Below, piece after piece: positions 17,430-26,000 of a stretch of DNA of 64,000 nucleotides (within the stretch, counting starts at the first letter, position 1; each line of letters begins with the position of its first letter). The stretch lies in NCBI GenBank assembly GCA_030431095.1, contig JAUIJU010000001.1:62001-126000 (forward strand). The letters are read 5' to 3'. Both the position numbers and the translations under genes were made by a program. The stretch is from Gammaproteobacteria bacterium (lineage in GTDB: Bacteria; Pseudomonadota; Gammaproteobacteria; Xanthomonadales; SZUA-36). The notes beneath the pieces were generated by a model. It made no database searches. It saw nothing but the letters and a program-made list of their open reading frames with translations, and had not been told where the DNA came from.

Positions 17430-18467
17430 GTGAAACCAAACCATCCGAATCGCAAAGTACTGGTCACCGGTGGCGCCGGCTATATCGGTTCGCATGCCTG
17501 TGTCAGCCTGTTCGCGGCGGGTTACCAGCCGGTGGTGTTCGACAATCTTTGCAACAGCCATGCCCGGGTGCTGGAGCGTATCGGCGAGGTGGCGGGACAG
17601 GCGCCTGATTTCATCGAGGGTGACATCCGCGACGCCCAGGCGCTGGAAGCGGTATTTCGATCCTTCGAACCCGGCGCTGTCATGCATTTTGCCGGCCTCA
17701 AGGCAGTCGGCGAATCGGTGGAACGGCCTCACCTGTACCAGGACAACAACGTCGGCGGCACCCGGGTGTTGCTCGACGTCATGCAGCGCATGGGCGTGCA
17801 CTCATTGGTGTTTTCCTCCTCCGCCACGGTGTACGGCGATCCGGACGAGGTGCCGATTACCGAGCACGCGCCACGGCGAGCCACCAATCCCTACGGCCAG
17901 ACCAAGCTGGACATCGAGCGCCTGCTCGAAACGCTGACAGCGAAGGACGCGCGCTGGCGCATCGCCTGCCTGCGCTACTTCAACCCCGTAGGCGCGCACC
18001 CCAGTGGACGGATGGGAGAAGATCCGGCGGGCACCCCCAATAACCTGATGCCCTTCATCGCCCAGGTGGCGGTGGGTCGGCGTGAACGTCTGCAGGTGTT
18101 CGGCAACGACTACGACACCCCGGACGGAACCGGTGTGCGTGATTACATTCACGTGATGGACCTGGTGCAAGGTCACGTGGATACGCTGCGTTTGCTGGAA
18201 GCCGGCGCGGGCCTGCACATGATCAACCTGGGTACGGGGCGAGGTGTCTCGGTGCTGGAAATGGTGAACGCGTTCGAAGCAGCCAGCGGTCGCCGGGTGC
18301 CCTACGAAGTGGTGGCGCGCCGACCCGGTGACATCGCTGCCTGTTGGGCTGATGCAAGCCTGGCCCGCGAGCGACTGGGATGGACGGCTGAACGCGATTT
18401 GCCGGCCATGTGCGTCGATACCTGGCGCTGGCAACAACAGAATCCGCGTGGCTACGCGGAAGACTGA
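17430..18467 (+). CDS. galE: UDP-glucose 4-epimerase
   Basis: 345 aa. GGAGYIGSH at residues 14-22 binds NAD, SSSATVYGDP and NPYGQTKLDIE give the Ser/Tyr-x3-Lys catalytic set, and RYFNPVGAHPSG and GDNDYDTPDGTGVRDYIHV-like segments mark GalE. It interconverts UDP-Glc and UDP-Gal (or the N-acetyl forms). Start GTG 17430 has AGGGGG five bases upstream. The last 16 bases overlap the end of the convergent sulfotransferase gene. Confidence 0.95.
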   Translation: MKPNHPNRKVLVTGGAGYIGSHACVSLFAAGYQPVVFDNLCNSHARVLERIGEVAGQAPDFIEGDIRDAQALEAVFRSFEPGAVMHFAGLKAVGESVERPHLYQDNNVGGTRVLLDVMQRMGVHSLVFSSSATVYGDPDEVPITEHAPRRATNPYGQTKLDIERLLETLTAKDARWRIACLRYFNPVGAHPSGRMGEDPAGTPNNLMPFIAQVAVGRRERLQVFGNDYDTPDGTGVRDYIHVMDLVQGHVDTLRLLEAGAGLHMINLGTGRGVSVLEMVNAFEAASGRRVPYEVVARRPGDIAACWADASLARERLGWTAERDLPAMCVDTWRWQQQNPRGYAED

Positions 18468-19321
18468 GTCAGGCCGGCTTCAGCCAGGGACACCAGGTCG
18501 AATTCCGCCACGGGCTCCATGACCGCGGCAACCTGCTCGTCGCTCATTCGCTCGCGCCACGCGGTGGCCATACGCCGGCTGTCCTTGCGCGTGCTTCCGG
18601 GGTCGTTTCGGTGCCCCTGGCGGGCTGAGGGCGGCGTCAGCGTGAGTCCCAGGTCGCGAGACATGTTCCTGAAGGCTGCTTCCGGGTGCAGGCAAAAGGC
18701 CTCGTAGGACAAGGTCAGCCAGTGTGCGCCGGCCTGGCGACGCAACACGTGGTGCACTGCAGCCCACAGTCCGCCAAGGGCCGCCCATGGATCACCCAGG
18801 CATCGCCGCAGCAGGGGCAACCAGGGTTCCAGGTGATCGTCCACCAGGCGTTTCTGCTCGAGCAGGCGTTGCAATCGTAGTGGCCACTCCAGGGTCTGGA
18901 CGCTGGCGGCGAATCCGCAGGGATGACGCACCAGGATGGCGACGCAGAGTGGTTCGCGAGTCTGCAACCAGGCAGCGAGCAGGCAGGCGGTGGGGTCCTT
19001 CAGGACCAGCCGGCCACGGGGGCGCAGCGCAGCGCCTGCATACCCGCGGTACACCGAGCGCAGCAGCTGGCGGGCCGACTGCCGGCCGGACAGGGCCCGC
19101 TCGGCGGCGGCCTGCAAACGTTCTCCCCCGACGGTTCCTGGGCGCTGATAACGAAAATGCCCCATGTGGCCGCGCAGCGCCGGCACCCAGTCCGGATTCA
19201 GCGATTCATACCGGTAGCGCACCCCTGGCGCCTGCGACAAGGCCTGGCCCACCCAGGACGAGCCGCTGCGAGGCAGGCCGGTGACCAGGATCGGGATGTC
19301 GGATATCGGACATTCGTTCAC
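18452..19321 (-). CDS. Sulfotransferase family protein
   Basis: 289 aa. This is the clearest sulfotransferase of the window: ILVTGLPRSGSSWVGQAL (about residues 11-28) is a canonical 5'-phosphosulfate-binding loop and VAILVRHPCGFAASV (about 129-143) the 3'-phosphate-binding segment with the conserved RHP. It would transfer sulfate from PAPS to a hydroxyl, plausibly of the surface glycan, though small-molecule acceptors cannot be excluded. GTG 19321 has no obvious ribosome-binding site. It is separated from other genes on its strand by the repeat island upstream and converges with galE. Confidence 0.85.
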   Translation of the reverse strand: MNECPISDIPILVTGLPRSGSSWVGQALSQAPGVRYRYESLNPDWVPALRGHMGHFRYQRPGTVGGERLQAAAERALSGRQSARQLLRSVYRGYAGAALRPRGRLVLKDPTACLLAAWLQTREPLCVAILVRHPCGFAASVQTLEWPLRLQRLLEQKRLVDDHLEPWLPLLRRCLGDPWAALGGLWAAVHHVLRRQAGAHWLTLSYEAFCLHPEAAFRNMSRDLGLTLTPPSARQGHRNDPGSTRKDSRRMATAWRERMSDEQVAAVMEPVAEFDLVSLAEAGLTQSSA

Positions 19322-19379
19322 AGACGCATCATAGAGAATGCGGCGGGTCCTGGGAGGCTGCTCAGTCAGAGTAATCGGG

Positions 19380-19530
19380 GATTGACCTGGTCGGATTTTT
19401 TGCTTTTGTTGGTCGGGAACGGGTGGCGCCCCTTGGGGCGGGCCTGTCGGAGCGAACGGTGATTGACCTGGTCGGGTTGGGTTGCTTTGTTGGTCGGGAA
19501 CGGGTGGTTCCCCCTTGGGGCGGGCCTGTC
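19380..19530. repeat. Two direct copies of an 81-bp unit
   Basis: GATTGACCTGGTCGG starts at 19380 and again at 19461. Both are followed by TTGGTCGGGAACGGGTGG and CCTTGGGGCGGGCCTGTCG. The second copy forms the left end of the adjoining inverted-repeat element; the first is an extra solo end. Confidence 0.8.
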
Positions 19531-19713
19531 GTTCGGCCTTCGGCTGCCCTCGCTGCCCTGCGCTTGGTTGGAACGGCTCGCACGGTATGCTTTTCAGGCT
19601 CGTGTCAGATCATGGCGCTCGCCTCAGGCCGCTGAAGGCGGCCTGCCCAAGTCGCTCCGGTCGCTCGGCTCACTCCTTAAATGGCCCGCCCCAAGGGGGC
19701 GCCACCCGTTCCC
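19496..19713. mobile_element. TIR-bounded element A (REPIN/MITE-like, about 218 bp)
   Basis: Its ends, 19496-19526 and 19683-19713, are inverted repeats matching at 29 of 31 bases (GGGAACGGGTGG at the outer edge). Similarity continues outside through a shared GACCTGGTCGGG. Inside is a roughly 150-bp unit with the hairpin GGCCGCTGAAGGCGGCC at 19628-19644. The same internal unit, inverted, is found in element B. No coding capacity; mobility is inferred from structure. Confidence 0.6.
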
Positions 19714-20147
19714 TTGCATCGGAGAGCCCGACCAGGTCATCGCTTTCTTTGGGTGGGGTTCTTTTGGGGCACCGCGTCTTATCCGGCACCCGCTTGCACA
19801 AAACACGCTTCCGGGCCGTAAGGAAAAGCGGTCTGCAAGAGTGAACTGTTGCCGAGAATGCCGGCAGCTTCTCTTGGCTCCCCACGTTTGCGGGGTCCGG
19901 CGTAGTGCGCGAGGCTGCCCAGCGGATAAACCGGAGCCAGGAACAGGCTGGCCCTAACGACAAAAGCCGTCTTCACCGGTTTACCCGCCTGCACGCCGCC
20001 CCGTTCGACTCGAAGGGGCCGAACCACGAAGGCCCCATGGCGCGGCACCATGGTGCTAAACGCACTTCCCAGCCGACAAGGCCCGGAAGGGTGACAAAAA
20101 AGCACCCCAACAAAATGTGTGGGGGTGGAGGGTCTCGATGCAGGGGG
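19714..20147. other. Palindrome-rich centre between the two elements
   Basis: 434 bp without a believable gene. It holds GGGGCC/GGCCCC (20015-20020 with 20031-20036), the perfect 12-bp palindrome GCACCATGGTGC (20045-20056) and a CACCCC/GGGGTG stem (20103-20108 with 20122-20127). This could be a structured RNA or decayed mobile DNA; nothing in the sequence decides between them. Confidence 0.45.
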
Positions 20148-20356
20148 CGGCTGGAGCATCCCGTTGCGGGATCTTTTAAGGGTCGTTGCCGAGCGACCGG
20201 AGCGACTGGGGCAGGCCGCCTTCAGCGGCCTGAGGCGAGCCTCGTGATGAATCCAGAGCCCGGGAGCGCATGCAAGCGAGCCGTTCCCACCAAGCGGAGA
20301 GCAGCGAGGGAAGCCGAAGGCCAACGTCCCGATCCCGCAACGGGGTGCTCCAGCCG
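20148..20356. mobile_element. TIR-bounded element B (REPIN/MITE-like, about 209 bp)
   Basis: Ends 20148-20173 and 20331-20356 are inverted repeats matching at 25 of 26 bases (outer CGGCTGGAGCA, inner TTGCGGGATC). The interior 20177-20318 is the reverse complement of the interior of element A; for instance the segment around GCCGCTGAAGGCGGC is identical over about 31 bases. The terminal repeats differ from those of element A. Confidence 0.6.
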
Positions 20357-20359
20357 ACC

Positions 20360-20528
20360 CCGGTCAACAGAACCGGTCAACAGAACCGACTAACAGAACC
20401 GACCGACAAAACCGTCCAACAGGACCGTCCAACAGGGCCGTCCAACAGGGCCGTCCAACAGGGCCGTCCAACAGGGCCGTCCAACAGGACCGTCCAACAG
20501 GACCGTCCAACAGGACCGTCCAGCCGAC
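20360..20528. repeat. 13-bp tandem repeat array (about 12-13 copies)
   Basis: Unit CCGTCCAACAGGG/A. Four degenerate copies (20360-20411) are followed by eight near-identical ones (20412-20515) and one decayed copy. The period of 13 shifts the reading frame every unit and there are no unique spacers, so it is neither coding nor CRISPR. It lies 50 bases downstream of the permease stop codon. Confidence 0.9.
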
Positions 20529-20580
20529 CCCGTCCAACGGAATCGCCACCAACCACCAGGCCGCCGAATCCACCACGCCA

Positions 20581-21897
20581 TCATGCTTTGCTTCGCCTCA
20601 TTCCCCAGTAAATCACCGTCCCCGCAACCGCAAATCCCACCAGCGTCAGCCAGGCGCTCAGGGGCGCCTGGACCACCAGCCACAGGCAAAGCAGCAGGGC
20701 CAGGATCGGGATCAGCATGCCACCGGGAAGGTGGATGGCCCGCTCCGGGGCATCGGTGATGCGGCCCAGGCGGGGCAGGGCGGCGATGGTCACCATGTAG
20801 GCCATGAGTCGGACCAGGGTGCTCATCACGGCCAGCCATACAAACGTGCCGGTCAGGGCCAGGGCCAGGCTGATCGCCCCGTAGAACCCGATCGACAGGT
20901 GTGGCGTGCGGTGGCGTTCGTGAACCGCGCCGAACCAGGCGGGCAACAGGCCGTCCAGTGCCAGCACCCATGTCATGCGGGGCGCGGAAAACACGCTGGT
21001 CATCAGGTTGCCTCCAATGGAGAACACCGCGCCCAGCGTCAGTACGGCGGCGCCGACGGCGCCGAACAACACCGTGGCGACGTCGGCCAGGGCGGTTCTG
21101 CTTTCGGCCAGGTCCGGCAGGGTGGCGATCGATACCCATTGGATCAGGAAGTAGGCAACGGCGATGACCAGTGTGGTCTGAATCAGCGCCCTTGGCAGGT
21201 CACGTCGTGGATTGCGGCCTTCACCGGCGTTGACCACCGTGCCCTCGAAGCCAACAAAAGCGTACAACAACACCAGGGCGGTTCCGCCGATCTCCCCCGC
21301 CTGCGGCCAGGCTGTGCCGAACAGGGTCCCCGGGTCCACCTTGCCGAGGCCAAACAGGACCAGCAGGCTGAGTGGTAGCAGCTTCATCACGGTGAAGGCA
21401 TAGACCGCGGTGATGGAGTTGCGCACCCCTACCACGTTCAACCAGGTCAGGCTGCCGATGATCGCGGTCAGGGCCAGGCTGCGCCAGGGTTGCCCGTCGA
21501 GGGGTTGCCAGAACCACGAAAGATAGGTCACCAGCAAGTTGGCGTTGGCCGCCATCGCGGTGACGCGGCTCAGGTAACTTAGCCAGCCGGTCTGGAACCC
21601 CACGAAGGGCCCAAAGGCGTGGCTGGCGTAAACGATCACACCCCCGGTTTCCCTCACCAGGCTGGAGGCGCGGGCGAATGAAAGCACGATGGTCAGTGTC
21701 AGCACCGCGCAGATCACGAACATCCAGGGGCTGAAATCACCGGCGCGGGCGGCCGCCACGGCCGGGAGGCCAAATATGCCGGCGCCGATCACGCTGTTGA
21801 GGGTCAGGGCCGCGAATCCCAGTCGGTTGATGTCACGTTTGAGCAAGCCGGACTCGCGCGGCGAGGGTGCGCTGGGTTTGTCGCCGGGGCGACTCAA
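20581..21897 (-). CDS. APC superfamily amino-acid permease
   Basis: 438 aa with about twelve hydrophobic segments. The N-terminal LNSVIGAGIFGLPA is the APC consensus GxGIFG of helix 1, and LLYAFVGFEGTVVNAGE is the conserved helix 6 region. Substrate cannot be told from sequence; the gene start overlaps the ltaE stop (TTGA), so uptake or efflux of threonine, glycine or a related amino acid is a reasonable guess. The TTG start at 21897 lacks a clear ribosome-binding site, in keeping with translational coupling to ltaE. Confidence 0.87.
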   Translation of the reverse strand: MSRPGDKPSAPSPRESGLLKRDINRLGFAALTLNSVIGAGIFGLPAVAAARAGDFSPWMFVICAVLTLTIVLSFARASSLVRETGGVIVYASHAFGPFVGFQTGWLSYLSRVTAMAANANLLVTYLSWFWQPLDGQPWRSLALTAIIGSLTWLNVVGVRNSITAVYAFTVMKLLPLSLLVLFGLGKVDPGTLFGTAWPQAGEIGGTALVLLYAFVGFEGTVVNAGEGRNPRRDLPRALIQTTLVIAVAYFLIQWVSIATLPDLAESRTALADVATVLFGAVGAAVLTLGAVFSIGGNLMTSVFSAPRMTWVLALDGLLPAWFGAVHERHRTPHLSIGFYGAISLALALTGTFVWLAVMSTLVRLMAYMVTIAALPRLGRITDAPERAIHLPGGMLIPILALLLCLWLVVQAPLSAWLTLVGFAVAGTVIYWGMRRSKA

Positions 21898-22931
21898 GAC
21901 AGCGCCTGCAACGCGGCCAGCAATTGCTCGGTGTCTTCCTCGGTGGTGCTGTGGCCGAACACGAAGCGCCCGAGGTCGTCCTGGCCGGGCCAGGTCAGGA
22001 AGCCGATGCCTGCGGCCTCGAGTCGTTCAAAGGCCGGCACGGACCAGCGCACGAACACCTCGTTGGCCTGCGCCGGATATTCCAGGCGCGCTTCCGGATG
22101 CGACTCGACCGCAGCCGCGAATCGGGCCGCCTGCGCATTGGCCTGGTGCGCCAGGCGCAACCACAGGTCGTTTTCGATATAGGCCAGCAGCTGCGCGGAC
22201 AGGTAGCGCATCTTGCTGAACAGGTGTCCACCGCGCTTACGCAGGCGCTCCGCGGTGACATAACGCTCGTGGTGGCCGAAAAAAACCAGGGCCTCGGCGG
22301 CCATGCAGCCGTTCTTGCTGGCGCCGAACGAGAGCATCTCGACGCCCGCGCGCCACGTGAGATCGGCCGGCGCGCAGTCCAGCGCCGCCACCGCGTTGCC
22401 GAAGCGCGCGCCGTCCAGGTGCGTTGCCAGGCCGGCGTCGGATGCCTGGCCACACAGTGCCGCGATCTCGCCTGGCTCATACAGGGTGCCGCACTCGGTG
22501 CACTGCGTCAGGCTCAGGGCGGCGGCCTGGTAACTGTGCACGCCGTGACCGCTGGCGCCGTGCAGGGCATGGGCGAACGATTCCGGCGTCAGCTTGCCCG
22601 CGTCGCCGTCGCCCGTCACCAGGCGCAGGCCGTGACCGTAAAACTCGGGCGCCCCTGACTCGTCGCAGTAGATATGCGCGTTGCGATGGCACAGCACCGC
22701 ACCCCAGGGCGGGGTGACACTGGCCAGGGCGATGGCGTTTGCGGCGGTGCCGGTGGGCAGGGGCAGCACGCGGACATCGGTTTCGAACAGGGCGGAAAAC
22801 GCCTCGTCGAGGCGCATCGACCAGGCGTCCTCCGCGTAGGCGCAGGCCGTTCCCCGGTTAGCGTCGACCATGGCCTGCAGCACCGGTTCGGCGACGGGCG
22901 TTTCGTTGTCGCTGCGAAAATTGGCGATCAC
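21894..22931 (-). CDS. ltaE: Low-specificity L-threonine aldolase
   Basis: 345 aa from GTG 22931, preceded by AGGA seven bases away; the open frame extends 40 codons further but into the hrpA promoter. FRSDNETP, PTGTAANAIAL, HIYCDESGAPE, HLDGARFGNA and the PLP-lysine segment SFGASKNG mark a fold-type I threonine aldolase. It splits L-threonine or allo-threonine to glycine and acetaldehyde. Coupled to a downstream amino-acid permease; diverges from hrpA. Confidence 0.92.
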   Translation of the reverse strand: MIANFRSDNETPVAEPVLQAMVDANRGTACAYAEDAWSMRLDEAFSALFETDVRVLPLPTGTAANAIALASVTPPWGAVLCHRNAHIYCDESGAPEFYGHGLRLVTGDGDAGKLTPESFAHALHGASGHGVHSYQAAALSLTQCTECGTLYEPGEIAALCGQASDAGLATHLDGARFGNAVAALDCAPADLTWRAGVEMLSFGASKNGCMAAEALVFFGHHERYVTAERLRKRGGHLFSKMRYLSAQLLAYIENDLWLRLAHQANAQAARFAAAVESHPEARLEYPAQANEVFVRWSVPAFERLEAAGIGFLTWPGQDDLGRFVFGHSTTEEDTEQLLAALQALS

Positions 22932-22950
22932 GAACAATCCTGCATGTGGT

Positions 22951-22970
22951 GGGCGAAGCGCCCGATTATA
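22951..22970 (-). promoter_or_regulatory. ltaE promoter -10 and leader hairpin
   Basis: TATAAT on the minus strand (22965-22970) is followed at once by GGGCGCTTCGCCC (22951-22963), a 5-bp stem with a 3-nt loop near the predicted mRNA 5' end. No good -35 box is seen. Confidence 0.45.
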
Positions 22971-23017
22971 GTCATTTCCGCGACCTCGACGGGGTCGGCT
23001 TGGCCCGGGGGCGAACG

Positions 23018-23023
23018 TATAAT
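23018..23023 (+). promoter_or_regulatory. hrpA -10 box, near-leaderless
   Basis: A perfect TATAAT ends only 8 nt before the hrpA ATG at 23032, and no Shine-Dalgarno sequence lies between. Transcription would start at or within 1-2 bases of the start codon. Confidence 0.5.
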
Positions 23024-23031
23024 GCGCCGCC

Positions 23032-26000
23032 ATGAAGTTCGATGCCGACAAGCGGCGCGCCAGTCTGCCCCGGCCGTCCTACGACCCTGATCTGCCCATC
23101 ACCGCCCATCGCGAAGCCATCATCGAGGCCATCCGCGAACATTCGGTGGTCATTGTCGCCGGCGAAACCGGGTCGGGAAAAACCACGCAGTTGCCGAAGT
23201 TTTGCCTGGAAGCCGGCCGTGGTCTGCACGGCCTGGTCGGCTGCACCCAGCCTCGGCGCATTGCCGCACGGGCGATGGCTGCACGCGTGACGGAGGAACT
23301 CGGCACCGAGCCCGGTGGCCTGGTCGGGTACCAGGTGCGCTTCCGGGACCAGACCAGTCCCGACAATCTGCTGAAGTTCATGACCGACGGTATTCTGCTG
23401 GCCGAGGCCATGGGTGATCGGCGCCTGTCGCAATACGACACCTTGATCGTCGACGAGGCGCATGAGCGCAGCCTGAATATCGACTTTCTCCTTGGCTACC
23501 TGAAGCGCCTGGTCGCGCAAAGGCCGGAGCTGCGCGTGATCATCACCTCGGCCACGATCGACACGCAGAAGTTTGCCGGCCACTTCGACGATGCGCCGGT
23601 CATCGAAGTCTCCGGTCGCGGCTACCCGGTGGATGTGCTTTACCGGCCGCTGGAGGGGGACGGGGACGACCCGCGTGACCTGTACCGCGGCATCGTCGAG
23701 GCCGTACACGAACTCGATCGTTACGACCCGCGTGGCGACATCCTGGTGTTCCTGTCCGGCGAGCGGGAGATTCACGAGGCCCGCGACGCCCTGGCCAGGG
23801 CCGGCCTGCGCCATACCGAGGTGCTGCCGTTGTACGCTCGGTTGTCGGGGGCCGAGCAGCAGCGTGTGTTCCACCCCGGCGCAGCGCGACGAATCATACT
23901 GTCCACCAATGTCGCGGAAACCTCGCTGACCGTGCCGCGCATTCGCTTCGTGATCGATTCAGGCCTGGCGCGCATCAGTCGCTACGCCCATCGCAGCCGC
24001 ATCCAGCGATTGCCCATCGAACCAGTGTCACAGGCCGCCGCCGATCAGCGCATGGGCCGCTGCGGCCGGCTCGGCCCCGGTACCTGCATTCGCCTGTACG
24101 CCGAGGATGACTTCGAATCACGGCCCGAATTCACCGAACCGGAGGTGCTGCGCACCTCCCTGGCCAACGTGATCCTGCGCATGTTCAGCATGGGGCTTGG
24201 GTCGGTGGAAGACTTCCCGTTTATCGATCCGCCCGCACCCCGCATGATCAATGACGCCTACCAGTTGCTGTTCGAACTGGGCGCGCTTGATGGCCAGCGG
24301 AAGCTCACCCCCCTGGGGCGCAAACTGTCCCGCTGGCCGGTGGACGTACGCCTGGGGCGTATCGTCCTGGAAGGTCAACGCCAGGGATGTCTCGAGGATG
24401 CCATGGTGCTGGCCGCCGCGCTCAGCATCCAGGACCCGCGCGAGCGGCCGCTGGAAGCGACAGCGGCCGCAGACGAGATGCACGAACGTTTTGCCGACGA
24501 GGCCTCGGATTTTGCCGCCTTGCTGGCACTTTGGCGTCACCTGCGACGTGAACGCAAAGCCATGGGTGGCAGCCGCTTCCGGAAGCTCTGCAAACGCGAG
24601 TTCCTGTCCTGGCAACGGGTGTTCGAGTGGTTCGACCTGTACCAGCAGTTCCGCGACCTGGCGCGGGAAGAACGCTTGCCGCTGAAGGGCGCCCATGGTG
24701 ACTACGAGGCGCTGCACAAGGCGTTGCTGGCCGGTCTCCTGGGCAATGTGGGACGTCGCAACCCGGAGGAACCCGGTTACCAGGGCGCGCGCAATCGGCA
24801 GTTCCACGTTTTTCCGGGCTCGGGACTGTTCGGCAAGTCGCCGCAGTGGCTGATGTCCGCCGAGATCGTGGAAACCAGCAAGCCGTACGCCCGTGTCAAT
24901 GCCCGGATCGAACCGGCGTGGATCGAACAGCAGGGTCGTCACCTGCTGAAACGTACTCATTTCGACCCGCACTGGTCAAAACGCCGCGGCAAGGTCATGG
25001 CCTGGGAACAGGTCAGTCTTTACGGCCTGGTGCTGGTGGAAAAGCGCCGCGTTGACTATACGTCGATCGACCCGGCCGAAGCGCGGCGCCTGTTTTTGCT
25101 CGAGGGCCTGGTGCGCGGCGAGTTGGACAGCCGTGCGCCTTTTCTCGAAAGCAACCGCCGCGCACTGGCGGAAGTGGAGCGACTTGAGCACAAGCGGCGC
25201 CAGCGTGACGTGCTGGTCGACGAGCAGGACCTGCTGGCCTTTTTCGACGCCCGGGTGCCGGAAGACGTGGCCACCGCGAAGTCCTTCGCCGCTTGGATCG
25301 AGCGCCTGGACGAGGCCGGGCTGCGCCAGCTCCACCTGGGCGAGGATGTGTTGCTGCGCGATGACGCCGGCGTCGCACCGGCAGAGCAGTATCCGGATCA
25401 CTGGGAGGCCGGGGGCAACCGCTTCGACCTGGTGTACCGGTTCGATCCGGGGCATCCGGTCGACGGCGTCAGTCTCTTCGTGCCGCTGCCGCTGCTCAAT
25501 ACCCTGGACCCGGATCGACTCGGTTGGGGAGTGCCTGGACTGCGCCGCGAGCTGGTCAGCGAACTGATGCGCACGCTGCCCAAGCCCTCGCGCCGGGCGT
25601 TGACGCCATTACCCCAGTTTGTGGATGCCGCCCTGGCCCGGCTCGATCCCGGTGTGGGGCATTCGCTGCCGCGGGCGCTGGCGGAGGTGTTGCATGACAT
25701 CGCCGGCGTGGAGATTAAGCCGGGCGATTTCGATCTGGGCGCGCTCCCGGTGCACTTGCGTACACGCGTCGTGGTCACCGGCGAGGAAGGCGCCGTGGTC
25801 GCCGAGGGACGCGACCTGGCCGTGCTGCAGGAACGCCTGGGGCGCACGGCGCAACGGGAATTCATGGACCAGCAGGGCGGTGACTGGAATCGTGACGGCA
25901 TCGTCACCTGGTTGCCCGGCGATCTGCCGGCGGTGGTCGACACGCCCTCCGGCTCACCCGCTTACCCGGCGCTCGTTGACCAGCAGGACGCGGTCGGCCT

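Larger units (their letters stand above)
19322..20580. other. 1.26-kb non-coding repeat island
   Basis: No credible gene: the open frames here (up to about 180 codons, both strands) are Arg/Gly/Pro/Ser-rich read-throughs of the repeats and have no ribosome-binding site. The stretch consists of two direct copies of an 81-bp unit, two terminal-inverted-repeat elements in opposite orientation, a GC-rich palindromic middle, and a 13-bp tandem array, each listed separately. There is no transposase, integrase, tRNA or att-like site that I can see. Confidence 0.8.

Noticed and set aside
19463-20324. Overlapping 160-180 codon frames in the repeat island, both strands
   Set aside because: They translate the repeats themselves, lack ribosome-binding sites and are low in complexity; treated as non-coding.
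20360-20528. Possible CRISPR array
   Set aside because: Units are 13 bases and contiguous with no spacers; no cas gene is present.
19322-20580. Possible insertion sequence
   Set aside because: No transposase frame or target-site duplication could be found; only short inverted-repeat elements are supported.
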